Positions 26,148 to 32,179 of a stretch of DNA of 64,000 nt are shown here, piece after piece. The DNA comes from a bacterium (GTDB lineage Bacteria; Bacillota; Bacilli; Lactobacillales; Streptococcaceae): NCBI GenBank assembly GCA_905221325.1, contig CAJNCS010000003.1, forward strand, positions 1-64,000. Direction: 5' to 3'. Numbering within the stretch: position 1 is the stretch's first letter; every line of letters begins with the position of its first letter. The notes under the pieces are model-generated. The model was not told where the DNA came from, searched no databases, and saw only the letters and a list, made by a program, of their open reading frames with translations. Both the position numbers and the translations under genes were made by a program.

Positions 26148-26345
26148 CTAATCTTCGACTGTAAGTAGTTCGTCAATGGTTACGCCTAGATACTCGGCTA
26201 CCTTTTGCAAGGTTTCAATATCTGGGCGCTTTGTGCGTTCATAATATAGTGAAATAAGTGTACTTTTTGAGATACCTGTCGCTAAATGAACGTCAGCAAC
26301 TTTTTTGCGTTGCTTTGCCAATAAGACACGGAAATTATTTTCCAT
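26148..26345 (-). CDS. Cro-like XRE-family regulator
   Basis: This is a 65-residue helix-turn-helix protein (LLAKQRKKVADVHLATGISKSTLISLYYERTKRPDIETLQKVAEYLGVTIDEL). It is the first gene of the leftward operon and divergent from the larger repressor, the layout of a Cro/CI switch. AAAGGAG precedes the ATG. It probably represses one side of the shared operator region. Confidence 0.88.
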   Translation of the reverse strand: MENNFRVLLAKQRKKVADVHLATGISKSTLISLYYERTKRPDIETLQKVAEYLGVTIDELLTVED

Positions 26346-26383
26346 AGCTTTAAACTCCTTTTTGTTTATTTTTAGAAAAATAA

Positions 26384-26397
26384 TAGCGTTAACGCTA
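26384..26397. promoter_or_regulatory. Palindromic operator between the divergent repressors
   Basis: TAGCGTTAACGCTA is a perfect 14-bp palindrome. It lies just downstream of the leftward promoter and about 40 bp before the cro-like start. It is a likely binding site of one of the two XRE proteins. Further half-site-like pairs (ACACT near 26417, AGTGT near 26470) lie around both promoters. Confidence 0.65.
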
Positions 26398-26411
26398 AAA
26401 TTATACTCTTT

Positions 26412-26439
26412 ATTTTACACTATTTTTTTATCGTGTCAA
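26412..26439 (-). promoter_or_regulatory. Leftward (lytic-type) promoter
   Basis: On the reverse strand TTGACA (26439-26434), 16 bp, and TAAAAT (26417-26412). A TATAAT at 26405-26400 is an alternative -10. Confidence 0.65.
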
Positions 26440-26457
26440 GTAAAAAAATAAAATATC

Positions 26458-26486
26458 TTGAAAAAAAGAAGTGTATAAGCTAAAAT
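26458..26486 (+). promoter_or_regulatory. Rightward promoter of the CI-like repressor
   Basis: TTGAAA at 26458-26463, 17 bp, and TAAAAT at 26481-26486. The start point would fall at the ribosome-binding site AAAGGAG (26493-26499), giving a very short leader of about 17 nt. Confidence 0.65.
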
Positions 26487-26509
26487 GTATTTAAAGGAGC
26501 GTGATTTTA

Positions 26510-27097
26510 ATGCTTAGAAATAATTTAGCAAAACTAATGATTGATAGAGGAGTAACGGCTACCCAATTATTTAATGATACAGGGATAGCTCGTTCAACTA
26601 TTTCAAAAATTTCAAATAATAATACTGATAAAATTAGCTTACAAACAATAGATAAAATTTGTAACTATCTAGAAGTTTCTCCTAGTGAATTCTTTGATTT
26701 TTGGGCTTATGATGTAAAAATTCAATGTGGCTTTGATAATTTTGATACATTATCCGAGGTCAAAGAACATTGGAAATTTGTTCCTGAATTTGAAGAACCA
26801 TGCTATCTTTTACTAGAGTTTAGAAGAGGGAGAGATAGGAAATACCTTCTTGAATATAAATTTCTTTATTTGTATAGTAAAGACCCTGATAAGCTATTCA
26901 ATCCAAGTCAATTGGATAAAGTTAGACTAAATGGCTCTATGTCTCAAGTTGCTATTTTTGATGATATGCCTGTGCAATTTAAAAATGAATTGATAGATAA
27001 TATAAAACAACAACTTTCTGAAACGTTTGAAGTCTGGGATATTTCACCAACAATTAAGTACATAGATATGTTTATTTTCAACCCCGAAGCTGAATAA
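26510..27097 (+). CDS. CI-like XRE-family repressor of the element
   Basis: The 195-residue protein has an N-terminal helix-turn-helix (LAKLMIDRGVTATQLFNDTGIARSTISKISNNNTDKISLQTIDKICNYLEVSPSEFFDF). A C-terminal domain of about 125 residues has no recognised peptidase motif, so it is unlike LexA/CI proteins that cleave themselves. This suggests induction by a partner protein, as in satellite repressors of the Stl type (inference). ATG 26510 is 10 bases after AAAGGAG; GTG 26501 is too close. Confidence 0.82.
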   Translation: MLRNNLAKLMIDRGVTATQLFNDTGIARSTISKISNNNTDKISLQTIDKICNYLEVSPSEFFDFWAYDVKIQCGFDNFDTLSEVKEHWKFVPEFEEPCYLLLEFRRGRDRKYLLEYKFLYLYSKDPDKLFNPSQLDKVRLNGSMSQVAIFDDMPVQFKNELIDNIKQQLSETFEVWDISPTIKYIDMFIFNPEAE

Positions 27098-27104
27098 GGT
27101 GCCT

Positions 27105-27139
27105 CACGCGCCACAATGTTCAACAATCCGAAGCGCGTG
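27105..27139. repeat. Inverted pair of the CACGCGC motif after the repressor gene
   Basis: TCACGCGC (27104-27111) and GCGCGTGA (27133-27140) are an 8-bp inverted repeat 21 bases apart, beginning just after the repressor stop codon. The same arms form the nested repeat at the left end of the element. Confidence 0.75.
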
Positions 27140-27281
27140 ATTTCTCAAGCTTCGTTCAAGCTTCAACCCAATATAAGCCCTATATCCACCTTGTTCCCTA
27201 CTCTAGTATTATTTACCGTCTGATTTCCTAAAATCGAATACAGGGCAAACTATGAAGCCCTAGCATGATTTAAACCACAAT

Positions 27282-27312
27282 CTAAAACCTCTTTGATAAT
27301 AGCTTGCCTGCT
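27282..27312 (+). repeat. 31-bp perfect direct repeat, copy 2 (integrase leader)
   Basis: Identical to 25408-25438. AAACCT within it (27285-27290) can pair with AGGTTT (27327-27332), which covers the integrase ribosome-binding site. Confidence 0.9.
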
Positions 27313-27337
27313 GATGTATTTTAGAAAGGTTTAAAAC

Positions 27338-28483
27338 ATGCAAATAACTGAAGTCAAAAAGAAAAACGGTACAATGGTATATCGTGCTAATGTATATTTA
27401 GGAGTTGACCAGGTAACAGGGAAGAAAGCTAAAACAAGTGTAACGGGTAGGACAAGAAAAGAGGTCAAGCAGAAAGCAAAGCACGCGCAAGATGATTTTA
27501 TATCAAACGGTTGTACAGTGACAAAAGTAGTACCTGTAAAGAATTATCAAGAGTTAGCTGATTTATGGCTGGATAGTTACCAGCTTACAGTAAAACCTCA
27601 GACTTTTTTAGATACTAAGAGAATGCTGTACAATCATCTTATACCTGTCTTTGGTACTCTAAAACTGACCAAGCTATCTGTTAGCTATATACAAAGCTTT
27701 ATCAATGATTTATCGACTCAGCTAGTTCACTATGCCGTGGTTCATTCAATAAATAGGCGTGTTTTACAGTATGGGGTATCTCTCCAGCTCTTGCCATTCA
27801 ATCCAGCTAGGGATATTATTCTCCCTAAACAGCCTAAACGTGAGAATGCAGCAATCAAGTTCATAGCTTCAGACGATTTAAAGGATCTGTTGGTCCATAT
27901 GGAAAAACTGGCATTTAGGAAATATAGCTATTATCTTGATTATGTTCTGTATAGCGTCTTACTTGCTACTGGGTGCCGTTTCGGTGAAGTAGTAGCCCTG
28001 GAATGGTCTGATATTGACTTAGAGAATGGAACTATCAGTATAAGCAAGAACTACAATAGGTTTTTAAAGCTAATAGGTACACCAAAAAGCAAAGCTGGAG
28101 TTAGGACAATCAGCATAGACAAGAAAACAGTTAACATGCTACGTCTCTACAAGAATAGGCAACGTCAATTATATTTGCAGTCTGGGGCGCGTGCTTCGTC
28201 TGTGGTGTTTGCAACACCTACGAGAGAGTACCAGAACCTTGCAACTAGACAGGAGGCTTTAGATAGACGCTGTAATGAGATTTCTATTCCTCGCTTTACT
28301 TTTCACGCTTTCCGTCATACTCACGCTAGTTTATTGCTAAATGCTGGTATCAGCTATAAAGAATTACAATACCGTTTAGGTCATGCTACTTTAGCTATGA
28401 CCATGGATATATACAGCCACCTATCTGCGGATAAAGAAAAAGAGGCGGTTTCATATTTTGAAAAAGCCATGAATAGCTTGTAA
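27338..28483 (+). CDS. int: Tyrosine-family site-specific integrase
   Basis: The 381-residue recombinase of the phage integrase family catalyses integration and excision. An N-terminal arm-binding domain (YRANVYLGVDQVTGKKAKTSV) is followed by the SAM-like core-binding domain (near 65-165) and the catalytic domain. The active-site set is visible: R in ATGCRFGEVVALEW, HAFRHTHASLL, LGHATLAMTMDIYSHL with the nucleophile Tyr. AGAAAGG precedes the ATG. It is the rightmost gene of the element, 76 bp from attR, with no terminator before the host operon. Confidence 0.96.
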   Translation: MQITEVKKKNGTMVYRANVYLGVDQVTGKKAKTSVTGRTRKEVKQKAKHAQDDFISNGCTVTKVVPVKNYQELADLWLDSYQLTVKPQTFLDTKRMLYNHLIPVFGTLKLTKLSVSYIQSFINDLSTQLVHYAVVHSINRRVLQYGVSLQLLPFNPARDIILPKQPKRENAAIKFIASDDLKDLLVHMEKLAFRKYSYYLDYVLYSVLLATGCRFGEVVALEWSDIDLENGTISISKNYNRFLKLIGTPKSKAGVRTISIDKKTVNMLRLYKNRQRQLYLQSGARASSVVFATPTREYQNLATRQEALDRRCNEISIPRFTFHAFRHTHASLLLNAGISYKELQYRLGHATLAMTMDIYSHLSADKEKEAVSYFEKAMNSL

Positions 28484-28494
28484 GTCCACAAAAA
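28482..28494 (+). repeat. Right-end copy of the integrase arm-type repeat
   Basis: AAGTCCACAAAAA, overlapping the integrase stop codon, equals the two inverted copies at the left end. The match extends to AAGTCCACAAAAAGG with 18801-18815. Confidence 0.7.
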
Positions 28495-28558
28495 GGTGAA
28501 CAAATTTATATTTTAGAACTCATAGGCTGACTAAAAAGCTTATTAAATCAACGTTTAT

Positions 28559-28599
28559 AGACAATAAAGGAGAAAATCATGACATTTGAAGAAATCCTG
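28559..28599 (+). repeat. attR of the integrated element
   Basis: The 41-bp partner of attL (37/41 identical), with the perfect 20-base core at 28576-28595. It restores the ribosome-binding site, start codon and first seven codons of the host DUF2829 gene. Confidence 0.85.
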
Positions 28600-28815
28600 C
28601 CTGGATTAAAGGCTAAGAAAAAATATGTACGAACTGGTTGGGGAGGGGCTGAAAACTATGTGCAACTTTTTGACACCATCGAGCAGAATGGAGTTGCACT
28701 TGAAGTGACGCCCTATTTCCTAATCAACGTGTCTGGAGAAGGGGAAGGTTTTTCCATGTGGAGTCCGACACCTTGTGATGTTTTGGCGACGGATTGGGTA
28801 GAAGTGCATGACTAG
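28579..28815 (+). CDS. DUF2829-family protein (Tad2-like fold)
   Basis: The 78-residue protein begins MTFEEILPGLKAKKKYVRTGWGG and ends with FSMWSPTPCDVLATDWVEV. This is the DUF2829 pattern of short proteins built around GW and W-x-P...DxLAxDW motifs. The phage anti-Thoeris protein Tad2, which sequesters a cyclic ADP-ribose signal, belongs to this family; whether this host copy binds a nucleotide is unknown. Its start region is attR, so it is now transcribed from element DNA. It overlaps the SDR gene by 8 bp. Confidence 0.85.
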   Translation: MTFEEILPGLKAKKKYVRTGWGGAENYVQLFDTIEQNGVALEVTPYFLINVSGEGEGFSMWSPTPCDVLATDWVEVHD

Positions 28816-29506
28816 ACGTGTATTGATTACGGGAGTGAGTTCAGGGATTGGTCTGGCTCAAGCTCGACTCTTTTTAGAGAATGGCTATCAAGTTTATGGA
28901 GTTGACCAAGGCGAAAATCCACTTTTACAGGGTGATTTCCACTTTTTACAGAGAGATTTGACCTTGGACTTGGAGCCAATTTTTGACTGGTGCCCTCAGG
29001 TTGATGTTTTGTGCAATACTGCAGGAGTCTTGGATGATTACAAACCACTTTTGGAACAATCAACTCAGGAAATTCAAGAGATTTTTGAAATCAACTATGT
29101 GACTCCTGTTGAGTTGACTCGCTATTATTTGACGCAAATGCTGGAAAGTAAAAAAGGTATCATCGTCAATATGTGTTCTATTGCTTCGAGCCTAGCAGGT
29201 GGCGGTGGACACGCTTATACTTCCTCCAAGCATGCCTTGGCTGGCTTTACCAAGCAGTTGGCTCTAGACTATGCAGAAGCTGGGATTCAGGTCTTTGGTA
29301 TCGCTCCAGGAGCTGTTAAGACAGCTATGACCGCTGCGGACTTTGAGCCAGGTGGGTTGGCAGACTGGGTGGCTAGTGAAACGCCTATCAAGCGCTGGAT
29401 TGAGCCAGAGGAAGTAGCAGAGATTAGTCTTTTCTTAGCAAGTGGAAAGGCGAGCGCCATGCAAGGGCAAATCCTCACGATTGATGGTGGTTGGTCTTTG
29501 AAGTAG
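28808..29506 (+). CDS. Short-chain dehydrogenase/reductase (FabG-like)
   Basis: The 232-residue SDR oxidoreductase has the NAD(P)-binding GVSSGIGLAQARLFLENG at the N-terminus. NTAGVLDD is the structural motif, the catalytic Ser is in MCSIASSLAG, and YTSSK supplies catalytic Tyr and Lys. The C-terminal GQILTIDGGWSL is typical of 3-oxoacyl-ACP-reductase-like members. The substrate is unknown. It is coupled to the DUF2829 gene by overlap, and a NUDIX gene follows 10 bp later. Confidence 0.9.
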   Translation: MTRRVLITGVSSGIGLAQARLFLENGYQVYGVDQGENPLLQGDFHFLQRDLTLDLEPIFDWCPQVDVLCNTAGVLDDYKPLLEQSTQEIQEIFEINYVTPVELTRYYLTQMLESKKGIIVNMCSIASSLAGGGGHAYTSSKHALAGFTKQLALDYAEAGIQVFGIAPGAVKTAMTAADFEPGGLADWVASETPIKRWIEPEEVAEISLFLASGKASAMQGQILTIDGGWSLK

Positions 29507-29516
29507 GAGAAGTTGG

Positions 29517-29996
29517 ATGGAAATCAAAAAACACTTTGGAGTCTATGGCACTTGCTTTGAAAATGGGAAATTACTCTGCATTGAAAAAACGAGAGGCCCT
29601 TATCAACATCGCTTTGATCTACCTGGTGGTAGTCAGCAACTTGGTGAAGGACTGACGGAAACTCTGATTAGAGAAGTTTTGGAAGAGACAGGATATAAGC
29701 TTAAGGGTTATGCTAATCCTAGGATTTATGATGTGCTGGTTCAAGAAGATGGGCAAGACTTTGCAGTACACCATATCATGACCTTTTATGATATAATACT
29801 CGATTTTGAACACTCTCAAAATTCAATTCCTCAGGAGGTTCTTGATGGAAGTAATGATTCAGCAAATGTACTTTGGGTGAATTTGGAAGAACTTACTACA
29901 GAAAATGCATCGCCATTAGTTTTGAAGGTTAAGTCTGAATTATCAGGATTTCCAGAATTAGATATGACAAGCTATAGAAATTGGAAGGTGAAGTAG
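29517..29996 (+). CDS. NUDIX hydrolase
   Basis: The 159-residue protein has the Nudix box GGSQQLGEGLTETLIREVLEETGY (near residues 37-60), which holds the metal-binding Glu residues. It probably cleaves a nucleoside diphosphate derivative; the substrate cannot be read from sequence. GTAGGAGA precedes ATG 29517. It sits in the DUF2829-SDR operon and is followed by an acetyltransferase gene. Confidence 0.9.
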   Translation: MEIKKHFGVYGTCFENGKLLCIEKTRGPYQHRFDLPGGSQQLGEGLTETLIREVLEETGYKLKGYANPRIYDVLVQEDGQDFAVHHIMTFYDIILDFEHSQNSIPQEVLDGSNDSANVLWVNLEELTTENASPLVLKVKSELSGFPELDMTSYRNWKVK

Positions 29997-30003
29997 GGGG
30001 ATA

Positions 30004-30732
30004 ATGGAACTATTTAAAACATGGAAGAAAAATATGGTTCTATATGGTCTTAAATCTCAAATCGGATCTGTCTACCGAAATAGTGATAGGACAACAAGCT
30101 TTTATGATGTTGGGAATTTTCTATACCTAGCAGGGGAGTTGGATTCCAGATTTTGGGAAGATTTTGTTAGGAAATATGGTTTAGATTATAAGATTATTAT
30201 TTCAGAAAATACTAATTGGCAAGATTTTCTGCATCGGAAAGTAGGGTTAAATTCTTTTACTCGCTATTCTTTTAAAGATAAGGCAAATTTTCAAATTGAA
30301 TTTCTAAATGATCTAGTTAGTCATTTAGAGGAAGGTTACAGTATTGTGCCTATTGATAATCATATTTATAACTGCTTTTCTGAGAAAGAATGGTCACAAG
30401 ATTTAAAAGGAGATTTTGAGTCCTATCAGGATTTTGCTTTAAAAGGTGGATTTGGTTTTGTGGTTCTTAAAAATAATGAACTGATTGCTGGGATTTCCTC
30501 AGGGTTAGTTTACCGTGGAGCAGTTGAAGTGGAAGTTGCAACTAGACCAAACGAACAAGGAAAAGGATTTGCTAAAAAGCTTGGTGCTGCAATGATTCTA
30601 GAGAGTTTAAATAGAGATATGTTTCCTCTCTGGGATGCTCATAACGAGGCTTCCAAAAAAGTAGCAGAATTTTTAGGATATGAGTTAGTTGAACCTTATG
30701 AAGCTTTTGAACTAGAGGAAGGTATCATATAA
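30004..30732 (+). CDS. GNAT-family acetyltransferase
   Basis: The 242-residue protein has its GNAT core in the C-terminal half (FGFVVLKNNELIAGISSGLVYRGAVEVEVATRPNEQGKGFAKKLGAAMI). There NEQGKGFAKKLG is the acetyl-CoA pyrophosphate loop, followed by PLWDAHNEASKKVAEFLGY. The N-terminal 120 residues are family-specific and unassigned. The substrate is unknown. It follows the NUDIX gene by 7 bp. Confidence 0.85.
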   Translation: MELFKTWKKNMVLYGLKSQIGSVYRNSDRTTSFYDVGNFLYLAGELDSRFWEDFVRKYGLDYKIIISENTNWQDFLHRKVGLNSFTRYSFKDKANFQIEFLNDLVSHLEEGYSIVPIDNHIYNCFSEKEWSQDLKGDFESYQDFALKGGFGFVVLKNNELIAGISSGLVYRGAVEVEVATRPNEQGKGFAKKLGAAMILESLNRDMFPLWDAHNEASKKVAEFLGYELVEPYEAFELEEGII

Positions 30733-30773
30733 TGATATCTGATATTGTATCTTTTAAGACGAGGTGAATGGCT

Positions 30774-31622
30774 ATGAAAAACCAGCTAGCCCTTAGTGGC
30801 GAGAAAATCGCTGAAAAAGTTTACCCACAACTATTTCACCACGTCGGTATGATTCGTGGAGAATACTTACTGAGAGAGCTCAATCAAAGCATACTGTTCC
30901 CAAGTTGTCAGCAATTTGTAAAAGATTATATAGATACTATTTGCTCCTTGTACTCAGATGAAGAAGTCTGGTATCGCTTTTCGGAATTAACGAATATAGA
31001 AGCTAATTATCTTGAGGGAACTGAAGAGCATTTTGATGAACGGCACCCCTTATTTGGGTATAGAGGAATCAGGCGTTCGTTGGCGTGTCCGAATGAATTT
31101 CAGGCTGAGGCACATGTCGTTACAGAAGTTTATCAAACAAATCCCAATCTGTCTGTTATTTTTCCTTTTGTCAATGATGCCGACCAATTAAAACAAGCTA
31201 TTAGAGTATTGCGTGAGCATGGTTTTACTGGAAAAGTCGGCACAATGATTGAATTACCGTCAGCTTATTTTGACTTGGACAGAATAATAGAAACGGGTAT
31301 TTCAAAGATTATAGTTGGAATGAATGATTTGACTTCTTTTGTTTTTGCGACTGTGAGAAATAGTCAATGGCATGATATGGAAAGTCCAATAATGTTAGAT
31401 ATGCTAAGACAGATGCAGGATAAAGCAAGGATGAAAAAGATTGACTTTGCTGTAGCAGGCTATCTGAATGATTCTTTCATACAAAAAATAAATCAGATGG
31501 GTATCAAGTGTATTATCCACTACACTTCTATTCCAGAGATTTTTAATTTAGAGATTGACCATCCAGGCCATCTCAAACGTATAAAAGAAGTAAGTAAAAA
31601 ATTACAAAGGAGCAACCCATGA
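30774..31622 (+). CDS. Stand-alone PEP-utilising-enzyme barrel domain protein
   Basis: The 282-residue protein resembles only the C-terminal TIM barrel of PEP synthase/PPDK/EI-type enzymes: FGYRGIRRSLACPNEFQAEAHVV, VIFPFVNDADQLKQAI, VGTMIELPSAYFDLDRIIETGISKIIVGMNDLTSF. The ATP-grasp and phosphohistidine domains are missing. The region where the catalytic Cys normally stands reads FAVAGYLNDS, without Cys. It may be a sensor or a different lyase/kinase (inference). ATG 30774 is 7 bases after GAGGTG; ATG 30768 is too close. It overlaps the ASCH gene by 4 bp. Confidence 0.75.
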   Translation: MKNQLALSGEKIAEKVYPQLFHHVGMIRGEYLLRELNQSILFPSCQQFVKDYIDTICSLYSDEEVWYRFSELTNIEANYLEGTEEHFDERHPLFGYRGIRRSLACPNEFQAEAHVVTEVYQTNPNLSVIFPFVNDADQLKQAIRVLREHGFTGKVGTMIELPSAYFDLDRIIETGISKIIVGMNDLTSFVFATVRNSQWHDMESPIMLDMLRQMQDKARMKKIDFAVAGYLNDSFIQKINQMGIKCIIHYTSIPEIFNLEIDHPGHLKRIKEVSKKLQRSNP

Positions 31623-32059
31623 CACCGCAAGAAATGTGGAATGACTACAAGAAAATTAACCCCTCTATCGGAGATGAGATAGATGCCTGGGCTTTTGGAG
31701 TGGAAGCCGATACCTTGGCAGATTTGGTACTAAGAGGCGAAAAGACAGCAACCGCCTCAGCCTACGACTTCTATGCACTAGAGGGTGAACCTCTTCCACA
31801 AGAAGGGACCTTTGATGTCATTTTAGACAGTCAAAATCAGGCTGTCTGTATTGTCGAAATTACAAAGGTTTCCGTTCAGCCTTTTCATCAAGTGTCAGCC
31901 GACCATGCTTACAAGGAAGGTGAGGGAGACAAATCTTTAGCCTATTGGCGTCAGGTTCATGAGGACTTTTTCACCGAGTGGATGAGGGAGGCAGGACTGA
32001 CTTTTACACCTGACAGTAAGGTTGTTTTGGAAGAATTTCGCAAGGTTTACCCACTGTAG
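31619..32059 (+). CDS. ASCH-domain protein
   Basis: The 146-residue protein contains ASCH features: WAFGVEADTLADLVLRGEKTATASAYDFY, then VILDSQNQAVCIVEITKVSVQPFHQVSADHAYKEGEGDKSLAYWRQVH. ASCH domains are beta-barrel folds related to PUA, linked to RNA binding and, in some members, amidohydrolase activity on N4-acetylcytidine. AAAGGAG precedes the ATG. It ends this operon and is followed by a terminator. Confidence 0.9.
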   Translation: MTPQEMWNDYKKINPSIGDEIDAWAFGVEADTLADLVLRGEKTATASAYDFYALEGEPLPQEGTFDVILDSQNQAVCIVEITKVSVQPFHQVSADHAYKEGEGDKSLAYWRQVHEDFFTEWMREAGLTFTPDSKVVLEEFRKVYPL

Positions 32060-32065
32060 ACTGCA

Positions 32066-32108
32066 GAAGGAAAAAAGTTTTGGAAATCACCGTCCAATCC
32101 TTTTTTCT
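32066..32108 (+). terminator. Terminator of the DUF2829-ASCH operon
   Basis: GGAAAAAAG (32069-32077) pairs with CCTTTTTTC (32099-32107), and TTGGA/TCCAA lies inside. The T run is part of the stem, so strength is uncertain. Confidence 0.6.
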
Positions 32109-32119
32109 TAATCAAAACA

Positions 32120-32128
32120 TGATATAAT
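32120..32128 (+). promoter_or_regulatory. Extended -10 promoter of pepN
   Basis: TG, A, TATAAT (32120-32128). A small leader hairpin (AAGAGT, AAA, ACTCTT, 32143-32157) follows. Confidence 0.65.
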
Positions 32129-32179
32129 AAGTTTGTTTGAAGAAGAGTAAAACTCTTAAACTTAGAATAGGAGAAAACT

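Noticed and set aside
20324-27263. Similar stretches near 20325-20347 and 27239-27262 (CAGGG, CAAA, TATGAAGCC, TAG) as a repeat pair
   Set aside because: The match is short and gapped, and no function could be argued from it.
18661-28599. The element as a complete prophage
   Set aside because: No structural, packaging or lysis genes were found between the att repeats.
18600-28700. A tRNA gene as the integration target
   Set aside because: No tRNA-like sequence is near either att site; the duplicated sequence is the start of a protein gene.
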